Assembly (NCBI RefSeq): GCF_047663525.1
Contig: NC_092606.1
Location: 2,850,501-2,914,500 of the forward strand
Reading direction: 5' to 3'
Origin: Anas platyrhynchos
Taxonomy: Eukaryota > Chordata > Aves > Anseriformes > Anatidae
DNA: 64,000 bases
Shown here: positions 1 to 40,492 of the stretch, piece by piece
How the letters are laid out: the number at the start of each line of letters is the position of its first letter
Position numbering within the stretch: the first letter of the stretch is position 1
Program-made: the position numbers and the translations under genes
Notes under the pieces: model-generated
Databases searched by the model: none
Seen by the model: the letters and a program-made list of their open reading frames with translations, nothing else
Told to the model about the DNA's origin: nothing

Positions 1-3000
1 GGGGCTCTGGAGCGAAGCCCTGGCCGCGGCGCTCGCTCCTCGTAACTCATCCCAGGGCCACGGCGGTGGGGAAGCGGGCGGGCGACTGCGCGAGGGCCGC
101 CGCCGGCCCCAGCACGCGATTTATGGCTCAGGGGGAAAAAATGCAGCCGGTCTGAGAGCAGAGCAGCGTGCGGGAGGAGCACGCCCAGGGTCAGCCTGCT
201 TCCCGTTTTCCCCCCTCCTGCAGCGTGTCACTCGAGCGTTTCCTCTGCCCGTGGTGCTCCCCAGCTGCAAGGTGGATGCAGCAGGGAAGGCGAGGAGTGG
301 GCATGCAGCAGGCACAAAATCTGCCCTGCTCCCATCCTGCCACGTGTCCTGGCTCCCGGCACCGCTGGGGAGATGAGGTTGAACTGGCAGAAAGCTGGGT
401 GACCTGGGGGCAGGCGGTGGTGGCCTGGTGGTGGGTGGCACAGGAGGGACACAGGGCTGGGATACAGGCATTGTGCTCCCTGCAGGTTTTGGGTGCAGCC
501 CCTGTTGGTGCCCCCCAGCCCTGCAGCTGCTGCATGGTGCTAACGATGCTGTTTGTCACGCCGTGCCTCAGTTTCCCCACTGCAAAGGGGACAGTGACAC
601 TGCTCGGTACCACTAGGGCTGCATACTGAATTTTGGTAAGCCCTGGGGCTGCTTGGACTGGAGAAAAATTGAGAAAGAACAAAATCTTTTATAAATCTGA
701 GTGCCACGGTACCTCTGAGCCTGCTGCAGGGTACATTTTGTTTTCAGGGCTGAGCCCCCTTGCTGAGGGTGCCGTGTCAGCCCCAAGCTCCCTGCAGTGC
801 CAGCCAGCACTTGCAGCCCTCCCTTTCACTCACAATTCAAAATAAATACGGGGAGCGCACATGACCTCCAGTGTATAGTCTAAAGCTTTTAAAACTCTGC
901 TCTAATTCTTTTAACTTCCCACACATCTATTCTCTGCACCAGCCTCCTCATTTCTCTTTCTCTTCCGTAAACTTATACCCTTTCTAAAGTGCCCGGAGAA
1001 GACGCCATAGATGAAATGTTGCTTTAGCTTAATTTCCTATTCCTAACATATGCTTTAATTAATGTCATTTTCTTTGATTCGCTGCCAGCATGCCAGTGCA
1101 GCACTTCCTTCGTTTCCCAACCTTTACTGTAACCTTGTGGGAATGAGTATCGGGTGTTCACGGCTGATTTCATCTGTTTCAGAGCATTTATCTGAGCCTC
1201 GTGGTGTCTGCAGCAGCCATCCACAGCACCGGCACGGCGTCCAAACTGCAGCGTCCCCCCACCGCTGGAGGGCTGGGCAAAGGCTGCAGGGAAGGGGCCG
1301 TGCACACAGAGTGTTCATGGAGGTTTCTGACATTTTCTACAGAGGGAGCTTCAACGCAGGATGGCAAACCAGGGGAAATGGGTACGGGACCCCAGGTTTC
1401 TGTGGGTCAGGTTGGAGTGACCAAGAAGCCCCTTTGCCATCCCTCAGGTCTTGTCCTGAGGTGGGAGCCGCCAATGTGGCCACATCACCCGATACAGGTG
1501 CAGGTTTGCAATGCCCTAGGTCCAGCTGGGACTGCCCTGGCCCGCTCGGAGCTTCTCATTTAATTTAAGGATCTTTTTGCCTCCTTTCTCCCAAAGGAGC
1601 CGGCTTGGTCCCCGTCCCATACAGGAAGAGGGCCCTTGTGCTCCTCGTGCCCCTCACATCCCTCTGGCTGGGACGCTTGTTGCAGGAGCCCAGAGGAACG
1701 TTCAGCAATTGTCTGTTCTGGCCCCAAATCCCTGGCACTCGCACACAGCAGGCCTGAAATGGCCCCTTTCCCAGACAGCTCTTTAAGCAAGGTTTTCCTG
1801 TCTCTCTCTTTAATGACTCTCAGCCATCCTTTCCCCGCTCGCTGGAGCCGGGGCAGATGCGGGGGGGCTGAGCACCCTCTGCTCCCACTCCTGCAGCTCC
1901 CTTCCCTCTACCCACAGCATGTTTGGGGTCCCACAGCAAGTCTTGTCCCACAAGGAGGAAATTCCCAGCTTCTGGGCCTGACCCCATTTGCTATCATTTC
2001 CATTCCCATTTACTCCTATTTAGAACCCCCCCAGGAGTGGGGGCAATGCCTTTTTGCAGCTCTTCCCCCCCTTACTCCAGGGGCAGAAGCACCCCAAAGG
2101 CTGTGCCCTGCTGGGTGAGGAGGGAAATACCCCAAATGAGTATAGGGGTTTGTCCCAGGCTGGACTGCCCCCGTTGCAGCCCGAGGGCTGTACTCCATCT
2201 GTGGTGGCAGCGAGGCAGGAGGGTTTCAGCCCCATAGGGAGCAAGTGGCCATGTCCCACACCAATGTGAGGACCCTTACTGGGAACCAAACCCAGTATGA
2301 GGCTTTATGGGAGCAGCCCAGCAGGAAATCCCATCCCGGTGTGCCCTGATGGGGTGCAGCGGTGGCTTTTGACAGGCTCTGTGACCTGCTTGCCGGGAAG
2401 GAGCCGCTCACTGCCTTTTACTCCCCCTTTCCTGCCTCCCTTCCACCCTGCAGCCTCCTGGAGCTCCCCCCAGCCCCTCACTGCTCTGTCCTGATGTATG
2501 GGGGGAGAAACCAGACGCCACTGCACTGCCCCACGGACCCCTCCCAAGGGTGCCCTCCTCCTGCAGCCCCCATCCCGCTGCCTTCTTCCCCGGCTCCTCT
2601 TCCTCACCTCTCTTTCCTCGGGTGCTTTCCGTCCTCCTCTCTGGCAGCTCTGTGTCCGGACGTGTGCCTGTGCCTCCCCGTTCTGGCCTGGGAGCTTGTC
2701 GTGCTGCAGCTGGCAGCCTCCACAGGCACTGCTTCTGCCTCTTCCCTCCCCCCTTTTTGATCCACACCGGCCTTCCCGAGCCCCCAGAGCCTCCCGCTGC
2801 TTCAATCTGCCCCGCGGTGATTTGGCAGGGACTTGGGACAGGACAGATCCCTCTCCCGTAGGCACCTGGCAAATGTTTACATCCCCCCATTCCCTGTTTG
2901 CCCCCAGCTCGCTGTGTCCCCTGAGCCCCAAAGCTGGGATGTCCCCCCCGTAGGCAGCGAGAGCGCCGAGCTTTGACATGTGGCCGTGCTGCGTGTGGGG

Positions 3001-4020
3001 CTGCTGGCGCTGGCAGGGTCTGGCCCTGCTCCAGAGAGGAGGAGGAGGAGGAGGAGGAGGAGGTTTCCCCGTGGGCAGCACTGCAGTGTTTCCACTGGAC
3101 TGGCTGAAAAGAGCCGCAGGATCCGGCCGGGAGCGGGGGCCTTGCGTGCGCCCGCCTGGGAGGTGGCGGCGTTGCAGATGGCTGAGGATGCTTTTGCCTA
3201 AATAGCAACAGGACGCTAAGGTAAACACGAGAGCGTGGGCTGAAGGCTCGTCCCGAAGCACGGAGGTGCTCAGCAGGCACTACCAACAGGCACCCGCACG
3301 CTGCTCTGCTGCCTGGCTCCGGCACATGCTGGGATCTGTCCCGGGGGAGAGGGCCCACGGTGGACGTGGTGTTTAAATGTGGCCACTTGGATGTCCCTGG
3401 TTATTGCTGCGGGGCTGCGTCAGGGCTGGTGCTGGGTCTTTGCCCAGTGTTTAGTCAGCTGCCTTCATCCCTCGTGCTGGGAATTTCCACCCAGACCAGC
3501 ATCGCCCTGCAGGACAGAGGTTTCCCATAGCAAAAACCCCCTTGTTCCCTGCACAGCCCCAGGTTTGTCCCAGCCCCTGTGCAGGATGTGTGCGCGATGC
3601 CAAGCGCGCCGTGATGAGCAGCGGTGCTCTGAGCCTGCCCCACTCCACGTGCAGTGCCATGAGGATGTTCCCTGCTCTGATGTGAGACTTTCGAGACAAT
3701 CTTTTCTTCCTGCCTGGTGAGAGGTGACTCACGGTGTTGTCACTCGTGGGATTTATGCACTCGATTTTGCTCCCAGCCCATGTGCTCATGAGCAGCCTAA
3801 CTGCGGGACTGCGGGCGTCCTCCTCCAGCTCCACCACGGGTGCTGAGAGGCCCTGGGGCTGCACACCCTGCCCTGCTCCCACCCCCAGCCCTGCCACCCG
3901 TGGGTCTTGGTCATGGGCACCCCTGGGTGCTGGTGGTGCTGACCCCCTGACTTGCTGTAAACGGTGACCACGAGGGATGTGGTGGCGATGGCAGGGCCTG
4001 CTTGGCCCCATGATGGCTTC
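1..4020. other. Intergenic DNA upstream of TBX4, no gene found
   Basis: Moderately to strongly GC-rich sequence with many open frames on both strands, none with recognisable domains, splice pattern or codon structure. The first 120 bases are CpG-dense and may be the edge of a CpG island starting left of the window. A (GGA)n tract lies at 3038-3062. An AT-richer stretch at about 840-1060 shows no clear structure. Confidence 0.6.
3038..3062. repeat. (GGA)n trinucleotide repeat
   Basis: Eight consecutive AGG/GGA units. Purine-strand asymmetry makes it prone to triplex or G-quadruplex structure. It creates spurious polyglycine, polyarginine and polyserine open frames on either strand. Confidence 0.9.
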
Positions 4021-4027
4021 ATGCAGG

Positions 4028-4074
4028 AACAAAGTAAAACAAAGCTGAACAAAGCTGATCAAAGCTGAACAAAG
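4028..4074 (+). promoter_or_regulatory. Five-fold tandem array of WWCAAAG (TCF/LEF- and SOX-type) motifs
   Basis: AACAAAG occurs at 4028, 4038, 4048 and 4068, and ATCAAAG at 4058, with exactly 10 bp between starts. All five fit the TCF/LEF core WWCAAAG and most also fit a SOX core. It is formally a short tandem repeat (unit about AACAAAGCTG); regulatory function is inference. Confidence 0.5.
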
Positions 4075-4199
4075 CCACCCTTGTGCCTGCAGCTAGGCTG
4101 CATGAAAATCCTAAAGCGCCGAGCTGGGCACTCGGTTTGGCTGTTGTGCTTTAAGCCCCTATTTCCATTTCAGCGTGGCCCCGTTGGCCTGCTCCTCTG

Positions 4200-5330
4200 C
4201 TCCAGCATGCTGCAATCCCAAGGTTTTTTCATTAAAATAAAATAAAAGCAATTGCAGAGTAGATGGGGTATTTTTTTTAGTAAATTTTGAAGTGAAGTCA
4301 GACCTTCAGCTAGGAAAAAACAGTGGAAAGGCTAGCTCGGTGTGATTTTTACCAGGGCACTGATCTCTGCACTATTCTTTCTTGCACAGACTGTCTCCAA
4401 GCTCACAGAAAAGTCTTTTCCATACAAAACATGCAACGGACTTGAAATGTTATTTTTCTCAATGCCATTTTAAAGAATAACAAGACAACATTTTGAAAAA
4501 TATAAATCCAGAGCAGTCAGACAAAATTAGCTAGTTTTAAAAATTAAAAGAGTTCTACAATTGTTTATTTTAATTTGCAAAATGCTTAAACTTTAAAAAA
4601 TATTGTAGATAGATGAATATTCGTTCAAAGTTTAATTTTACTGGCTGCATAACGAACCATCGCATCCTGCACAGTGTACCTTGAATTTCCAGGAGGGTAA
4701 GGACTCTTGGTCCACTGTTACAAAATTATCGAATCCCCCCCGAATATTTAAAACCCGGTCGGATGTGGTCGTTCCGTTCAGTTACCCCGTTTCGGTAGAG
4801 ATCGGTGCGAGTCTGAGTGAGGCACCGCTTTACAACGTTTTAAAACATTCGTTAAAATATTTACTTAATGGACTAAAACACAGCCAGAGAGCCTGCGAAT
4901 GTGCCCAGGTCAGGCAAACACATGCAAATAATTCGCTCGAACGATTTAGAAGCAGAGCATCACTTGCATTTAAAGACGTGCATATTTCCAATACCCCCTC
5001 AGCGCATCTATTTTAGGCAGATGCTTAAGATTAAAGGGCCGCATGTCAGAGCGTATCTTACCCTTGCTTCTTGTCATCGTTTCTCTGCAATTTGGTTTTG
5101 TGTTTCCCTTTCAGCCTAGAAGTGTTTGGTACCAGTCTCTTGGCAAAGGAGCCTGAGGAATGGAAGGATAAAGAAATATGACCCAGCTGCTATGCACAAT
5201 GAGGTTTGTAAGTCCTTGTATGGTATAAATAAGCATATTACACAGTTATTAGAAATTTGGCACTGTCCCTGTTTAGAAGCCCGGCTCTGATGCTCTGTAG
5301 TTCCTCCCGCGTACGCGCACAATTCAGGGT
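4200..5330. promoter_or_regulatory. AT-rich candidate upstream enhancer block
   Basis: A 1.1 kb AT-rich island in GC-rich surroundings with motif-dense, non-repetitive sequence typical of vertebrate conserved non-coding elements. It includes an exact octamer ATGCAAAT (4922-4929) running into AATAATT, a TEAD-like GGAATG (about 5157), an E-box (CAGCTG, about 5184) and an NFI-like TTGGCAC (about 5256). No exon is evident. It lies about 4-5 kb upstream of TBX4, where an upstream hindlimb enhancer is known in mammals, but homology is untested. Confidence 0.4.
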
Positions 5331-5714
5331 TACACTCCGTGCCTTCGGCGGTTTTACGGGCCAAATTCGGCAAGTTTCTCTCAGTCCTCAGCCACTCAAA
5401 CCCTCAGCAGCGGTGTGAACCGGTGAGTTTCCGCTCCAGCCAAGAAATCTGTGCCAACCTACGCGGCCGAGGCTCGGTCCTGCCTTCGCCGGGAAGTGGG
5501 GCCGGGGCCGCGGTGTCCCCCCGCCGGAGCGAGCCGTCGGGGCCGGCTGCGGCCGCGGGGCTCGGGGCTTGCTTCTGCCCTCGTCTCCTCGTGCGTAGGA
5601 TTAATTTTTTTTTTTATGGGGAGGGGGGGGAAAGAAGCAAGAGCGAGGGAGCCGCGGGGGCCGGGCGGCAGGTAGCGCAGCCCGCAGCCTTTCCTTTTCC
5701 CGGCCCGCAGCCTG

Positions 5715-5960
5715 CGCGCGAGTGTAATTAGTGGAGAAAAGCGACAGGGAGCTTTTATTAATCGCCGGTGTTCAGGGCCAAGGCATGAGCAAGCCCGGTG
5801 ACAGTGATGAGTGGGTTGGAGCGCCGGGCCCTGAAAGCAGGGCTTATCCTCCCCCTCGCCTGCTCCTTTGACTCGGCGGTGATGAGCCACGAATCGGAGC
5901 CACCCTGCCGTCGGGGATCCGGCCGTTTATCTGCCGGGTGATGACAGTCGGGCTGGGTTT
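5715..5960. promoter_or_regulatory. Homeodomain/MEIS motif block at the 5' edge of the CpG island
   Basis: TAATTAG (about 5726), ATTAATC (about 5757), TGACAG (about 5800) and TGATGACAG (5939-5947) occur in 250 bp that are less CpG-dense than the flanks. Candidate promoter-distal regulatory element; motif evidence only. Confidence 0.3.
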
Positions 5961-8260
5961 GAGCCTCGCCGTGAATTGCCGGAGCCTCTTGCAAGCGGCC
6001 GGCGTTGCCGCGGCTGGGGGGCTCCGTCGCGGAACGGACGAGGTCCCCCCCCCCCCTCCAGCCCCGACGGCACCAGCCCCGGGGCTCGAGGTGCGGCCGG
6101 TGGCCGGGGGAGCCCCGGGGAAGCCCAGCCCGCTGCGGGCAGGTGCCGCGGCTCTCTGCACCTTCTCCGGGCTCACGGCACGGCGGGGCCGTCCCGGTCC
6201 CGCAGAGCGCGGACAGCCCCGGCCCGGGGTGGAAAGGGCCCGAAACCGCCGCTCCGTAGCCCCGTCAGCACGGACGGGGAGGGCCGGGGTTGGCGGGGAG
6301 GAGGGGGGCTTTGGCTTTGTTTTAATTAAATCCTCCCCACTCGGCGATCGCCCTCCCCCCAGCTTTTTTTTTTTTTTTTTCTCCGAGAGGGAAAAAATGC
6401 ATTTAACGTAGGAAAGCGCAGGAAACGCCCGTGATTCCCACTGCCCCTTTCCGCGGCTGCCGGAGGAAGGGATGGCGGGAGAGAAAACCCAAACAAAGCC
6501 GAGCGACCGGCACCAGCCAAAGTGCCGAAATTCCCCCCCTGCCCGGCCCTGGGCCCCGAAGCCCGCGGGGAGAGCCCGGCCCCGAGGTGGGAACGGCGGC
6601 GGGGCAGAGCTGGGGCTGCGGTGGTGTCCGGCTGAGCCTCCACCGCCGCTTCGGCCCGGGCCTGGCCCGTTCCATCCCGGGCAGCCCCTCCGGGACGGCT
6701 GCTCAGTCCCGGGCCCTCTCGCTCCGGCCCCGCGGGCTCACGTCGGGGCTCAGCGCCGGCCCGGTCTCACCTGCGACGGCTCCGGCCCGGCCCTGCACGG
6801 CTCCTCCGGGAGCAGCGTGCGGCTGCCTCGCCCGCATCCCCCGGCCTGCCCGGGCCTGTTTTTTTTTTCTTTCTTTTTTTTTTTTTTCCTTTTCTGTAGG
6901 AATGGGAAAAAGGTTCATTAAGAGGTTGACCCCAGTTTACTTTTTATTCTGCTCCTGTTCCCAATTTCGGCATCACGTGACGGTGGGAGTGAGTTCGGGT
7001 TTAAATTCACTTTCAAGAAAACCCCGATTTAAAAAATCCTGAAATCCTGCCCCGTGAAGCCCCGGCCGCTCAGGGCGCTGTCCCAGGGCACCTTTTGCCC
7101 TCCCCGGCACCGCCGGCTCCCGCGGGCACGGAGCGAGGTGCGGCCTGGTGGAGGGGCTAATAGGGCTGCTATCGCGATATAGGGCGCTGCACGGCAGCGG
7201 GGCTGTCGGGACACGGGGCAACATTTCGGCCGCCTGTGAGGGGCAGCTCAGAACCGACGGCAGCGCTGCGGGGTTGGGGGCTGCTCAGTTTCGGCAACCG
7301 CGACAGAAGAGCTGCTGTGGCCCATTGAGTCGCGACAGAGCTCGGGAACTCTCCCGAGGGGTTTCTCCCCCTGATCGCTGGGTTTCTCTTGGCGCTGGGC
7401 ACCCCGAGCAGGCCGCGCCGGTGGCCGAAGGGTGCCAGGGCTCCTGCCCGGGGCTGAGCGGCACCGGCAGCGCATCCCCGCCCCCGCCGCGCTCACCTCG
7501 GGGCGGCCCCGCCGGGGGCGGCCCGGGCCTCGCCGCCGCTTTGTCTGCGCCCGCCCCGCTCCTGCCCGCCTCGGGACGGGGCGCGGAGCTTCCTGCCGGC
7601 TCTGGCTGAGGAGGGGGCGCCGTGTCCCCCCACCTCACCTCCGCTGTCGGTCGGGGGGGCCGTCCGCACCCGAAAAGCAGCCGGCATCCCCCGGCCCGGT
7701 CGGCGGGACACGTTGCAGCACAGCTCCCGCTGCGGCAGCACCGGGGAGGCCGCCCGAGGCCGCCGACCTCTCCCCAAGCGCAGCCCCCCCAGACCGGGCC
7801 GAGTCGGGCCGGGCCGGGCCGTGCTTCCCAAGGCCCCTCCGGGCGGCCCCGGTTCCTCCGGGGGTCCCGCAGCTCCCGGCCCGCTCCTCCGGGCTCTCGA
7901 AGCGCGGCCTGAGGCCTCCGCGGCCCTCCCGGTTCGGCTGCCGGGCTGCAGCCCCCGGCCCGTTCCCGGTTCCCCCGGCAGCCGGGGAGCGCCGGGCCCG
8001 TCGGGGCCGGGAGGAGGGGGCGCGGCGGGGCCGGGGGTGTCCCCCTCCCCCGGGGCCTCCTCGCCACAGGCGGCCCCGCTCTCTGCCGGGCTCCGAGCAG
8101 GCCGGGCAGGCCGCGAGAAGGGCCCGGGGCTCGGGGGCCGGGCGGCCGCTGCCCCGGGCCGGTGCCGAGCGTGGGGCCGGGCCGTCGGTGGGCGCGGGGC
8201 CGGGGCCGGGGCGAGCGGGCCGGGCCCGGCGGAGCGGGCCAGAGCTGGTCTGTGGGGCCG

Positions 8261-8281
8261 TGATTGACAGCGGCAACGTCA
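8261..8281 (+). promoter_or_regulatory. PBX-PREP/MEIS composite site with adjacent CRE half-site
   Basis: TGATTGACAG at 8261-8270 matches the decameric PBX with PREP/MEIS consensus exactly. ACGTCA at 8276-8281 is a CRE half-site. The pair lies at the AT-richer edge of the GC-rich core, 1.4 kb before the ATG and close to the inferred first exon, so a promoter-proximal role is plausible but not shown. Confidence 0.5.
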
Positions 8282-8329
8282 GCAACAGGAGGGGAAGGGA
8301 AAAGGGAGGGGGGAGACAAAGAGGGAGGG

Positions 8330-8545
8330 AGTCGAAAGGCCCCAAACTGGATCTTTATGGAACATTTTTCGCGAAGATCAAGGGAAAGTGAATCCGCGCA
8401 GTGGGGGATGCCCCGCACGCCGCTGCCATCGGGGGCCGCCGAGCCGCGCCCGGCCTGAGCGCCCCGCGGCTGCCCTTCATGCCGCAGCCGCCCCGAGGCG
8501 ACGCCAGGAGCCCCCAGCTGCGCCTCCTGCCCCCCGGCCGGCCGT
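8330..8545 (+). other. TBX4: Probable non-coding first exon of TBX4 (5' UTR), left boundary uncertain
   Basis: A strong 5' splice site (GTGTAAGT context) lies at 8546-8551. The first coding exon has a clear 3' splice site just before its ATG: a pyrimidine run then AAG at 9702-9704, with a CTAAT branch-like motif near 9678. That requires an upstream exon, and human TBX4 also has a non-coding first exon. The segment contains two upstream ATGs. The transcription start cannot be placed from sequence; the left boundary given is only the AT-richer interruption around 8340-8395 in the CpG island. Confidence 0.55.
8408..8458 (+). CDS. Upstream ORF 1 in predicted TBX4 leader (16 codons)
   Basis: The ATG at 8408 opens a 16-codon reading frame (MPRTPLPSGAAEPRPA) that stops at 8456-8458, inside the predicted non-coding first exon. 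If transcribed, it could damp TBX4 translation. Its existence as an uORF depends on the first-exon model; there is no sign that the peptide itself is conserved. Confidence 0.3.
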   Translation: MPRTPLPSGAAEPRPA

Positions 8546-9706
8546 GTAAGTCCCGGGGCGGGGGGAAGGAGCGCGGAGTCCCGCGGGGTGGGAGCCCCGC
8601 AACCCGCCGGGCCCCGGCCTCCGCCTCGGCGGCCCGGCCCGGGGCAGCCGCCGCCAGCTCGCCCCGCTGCCCCCGCGGCCTGCGCCGCTCCGGAGCCGGC
8701 TCCGTTCCCCGAGCTCCCGGCCTCGGGCAGCGGCAGGGCCCTCGGGGTCGCCGGCTCCCACCTGCGCTCACCCGGGTTGGGGCCGCCCCGTCCAGCCCCG
8801 TCCCGTCCCGTCCCCCCCGAGCGGGGCTCTCGGGGCCGGTGGGTGCCGGGCTCTCGCCGTGCCTTGGCGGCTGCGGAGCCGAGCCGTCCGTCTGTCCGTC
8901 TGCACGGTCAGGGTTCGCCGCGAAGCTCGGCTGTGGCTGGAGCGGGGTCAGCCCTTCGGGCAGGACCGACGGGACCAGGGAGCAGAGCGCTCCGTCGGGG
9001 CCCGCACGTCCCGGTGCTGTCAGCCGGCCCCGCCGCCGTTCCCCGAGGGCAGCGCCGGTATCGGGGCGAGCAGGGCCGGGGCTGGGAAGCCGCAGCCTCC
9101 CCTGGAGCGGGGAGAGGGGCGAGCGGCCGCGTCCCTCCGCGCAGTAAAAGTCGGGCTTGATGCGCGGCAGCCCCGGCAGAGCTGTCAGGCCTTATCTTTA
9201 TTGGCTTTTCCCAGTCTCCGTCCAAGTTTAAGAGGGGCCCTTTTATCTCGGAGCCCTGCACTCCCTCGTGTTTATGCCACAGCGCTTCGCCCGCGGCCCC
9301 GAGCGCCGTCTCGGAGCCCCGCAGCTGCGGCCGCCCGACGGGACGGGACGGGACGGGGCACAGCGAGCGGCCCGGGCCGCCCTCCCCGACGGGTACCGGG
9401 CCCGGCACGGCGGCGAACAGCGGGGAGGGGAGAGGAGGAAGGGTCACGGCGGGGAGGCTGCGGCCGCTTCTGAGCTGCCGGGCTCCAGGCGGGAGCGCAG
9501 CCACGCATTGGCGGCTCCCCGGGGAGGGCAGGCGGGCTCGGCCCGGACGGGCACAGAGGCTTTTCCCCGGGGCCGGGGCCGTCCCGTGGCAGTGTCGCCG
9601 ACCGTAGCTGAGGATGCTCCGCCGAGCCTAACCCGGGGCGGGGGGCGCGGGCTGGAAGTGACCCCCGGTGCCGCGAGCTAATTGTGCGCCTCTCTCCCCC
9701 CAAGGA
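8479..9706 (+). CDS. Upstream ORF 2, stop codon formed across the predicted exon 1/exon 2 junction
   Basis: The ATG at 8479 reads 22 codons to 8544. The remaining T at 8545, joined to GA at 9705-9706 after splicing, makes TGA. The main TBX4 ATG then begins at 9708, one base later. In unspliced RNA the frame stays open to about 9147. This depends on the inferred splice junction. Confidence 0.3.
9150..9285. promoter_or_regulatory. AT-richer block in intron 1 with GATA, MEIS, CCAAT and HOX-like motifs
   Basis: Within the CpG island, about 9180-9280 drops sharply in GC and reads like a compact regulatory element. CTGTCA (MEIS core, reverse) is followed by CTTATCT (GATA, reverse), ATTGG (inverted CCAAT) and GTTTATGCC (HOX-like). 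The identification is by composition and motifs only. Confidence 0.35.
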
Positions 9707-9707
9707 A

Positions 9708-38714
<29,007 letters not shown>

Positions 38715-38925
38715 CTCCGCGGGCCCAGGGGTGCCACAGCTCGCGTTACTGCTCCCGGACGGTGTTAAGCCAGCGTTGATACCTGTGGGTAACTTGCACT
38801 TCGGTGAGACGAGTGTGCCTTTCCAGAGGGGTTTGTGTGCGTGCAGAGCTCGTATCTCCAGGCACACGGAGCATTCCGACTCCTGTCTCGGAGGGCTGGA
38901 TTCATCAGCCTCTCACTGACTTCCG

Positions 38926-38931
38926 AATAAA
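38926..38931 (+). terminator. Proximal polyadenylation signal AATAAA of TBX4
   Basis: AATAAA lies 212 nt after the stop codon, followed by AT-rich sequence without a marked T/GT-rich element. It could give a short 3' UTR isoform; use is uncertain. Confidence 0.4.
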
Positions 38932-40387
38932 TTAATTCTCGCCTCTTCGTTACTGATCCAGTAGAAACCATCTTCATGACTAACAAGCCAAGTAGCTAGT
39001 CATTTGCTTTCGCCTATAACATTAAACATCCGTAAGCAAATTTTGGCTACTGGGGAAAAATACGAGCTTCACTTTTACGGTACTTGGTTCGCGAAGTCAC
39101 AGAATCCCCCAAATCAAAGGAAATCACCATCTGTTCAGCCGCGTAGCTCCAGGACTGCTGTAGCAGAACTTCCCAGGCTCTTTCTGTCTGCAGAAATTCC
39201 CTTTCCCCCGAACCGGGGGAGCCTGAGCGGGTGCCGGGTGCGGGGCAGCGGGCTCAGGGAGCTGCAGTGCCGCGCCGGTGGCTCCCCGGTACAGCTGGAG
39301 CATGGCGTGGAGGAGAGCAGGCCCCGATGCACAAGCGTCTCCTCTTCCCCCCACAGCACCATCTTTCGTGGCTGTGGGAGACCGAGAAGCGAAGCGCTAA
39401 GCCCCAGGCCAAACGGCAAATTAATTGCAGCGTTAGGAACAGACCCAGTGTCTTCAGACTCTCATCCATTGATTGAATCACACTTGCTTATTGCAATATA
39501 TTTATGAAGTTTAAGCTTAAAAGTCGCTAATACTTTCCAGAAACAATTTCTGTATTTGCTGGTCCTTGATTTCTTTCGTATTCAGCTGAAATGTGCCTTT
39601 TGTGCTATGTTTTTTTTTTTTCTTTTGCAGCTAACTCAGAAAGAATTGTGTTCAGCATAAAGGAGGCATAGAGAAGTGGTTTTTAATTGGGGGGTGGGAG
39701 TGGAAAGAGTTCCCATTACCTGTCAGGCTTTACAGTGTACAAATATTTGTAGAACAGGTAAAAAATCTGTAACCAGTGTATACATTGCTACTATTGTTTA
39801 CCGTGGAAGTATCTTGAACTGACTCCAGTGCTGGCTTTGCCTACAGAGTGCCGAGAGAATCACTGAGCCGACTCACATGGCAGAGAAAGCTGTGCTCCTT
39901 ATGGACCCAAACTCCCATTTACTTTACCCAAAAAGCTCTGGAGCTCCGGTCTGTAGTGTGCAGCACAAGCAGCATCCGTCTCGCCAAGCATCCTGGCGCT
40001 GCCGTGGTGTACCCAGAGATGAGAGCACAGAAATGGTGCTAGGAGTCTGGTTCCACTGAAGAGCGCAGCATTTAAGCCTTAGTCGTGAACAGCGGGTTGG
40101 TGGAAGCTTTTTGCCCCTGCTTCCCACCTGGGCAAAGACAAAAAGCTGAAATGCAAATTTGGAAGTCGGGAGGTGCTTCTGCGTTTGGATGGATCCATTC
40201 CAATGAGGAGAGGCTGGTGAACGAGGGCAGCTGCTCGCAGTCAGACAACCCTGAGGCCACTAAGGTGGAGGTCGTGCTTCAACCCGGACAGTCCTAAACC
40301 AAATCAGCAAACCATGTGTGTGACTGGTGTGGATTTTGTAATCGGATTTTGGAAATCACTACAATTTTTGCATGCTGAATAGCTATT

Positions 40388-40437
40388 TATATACATATAT
40401 ATATTATATATATATATAAAAATATATATATATATAT
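40388..40437. repeat. (TA)n microsatellite in TBX4 3' UTR
   Basis: About 50 bp of near-perfect TA/AT dinucleotides, with short A interruptions, 55 bp upstream of the distal poly(A) signal. Likely length-polymorphic; transcribed, it can fold into an AU hairpin. Confidence 0.85.
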
Positions 40438-40492
40438 CACAAATGCAGGCCACGTGTCCAATTCAGCTTTGCTTTTTACGAATGAAATACTT

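Noticed and set aside
2305..3358. Overlapping 316-318 codon minus-strand frames upstream of TBX4
   Set aside because: Two overlapping frames of low-complexity composition, including runs produced by the (GGA)n repeat. No recognisable protein.
7285..8418. 377-codon minus-strand open frame in the CpG island
   Set aside because: Pure Pro/Arg/Gly/Ala composition with long open frames on both strands at once. This is expected of very GC-rich DNA; no domain or splice context.
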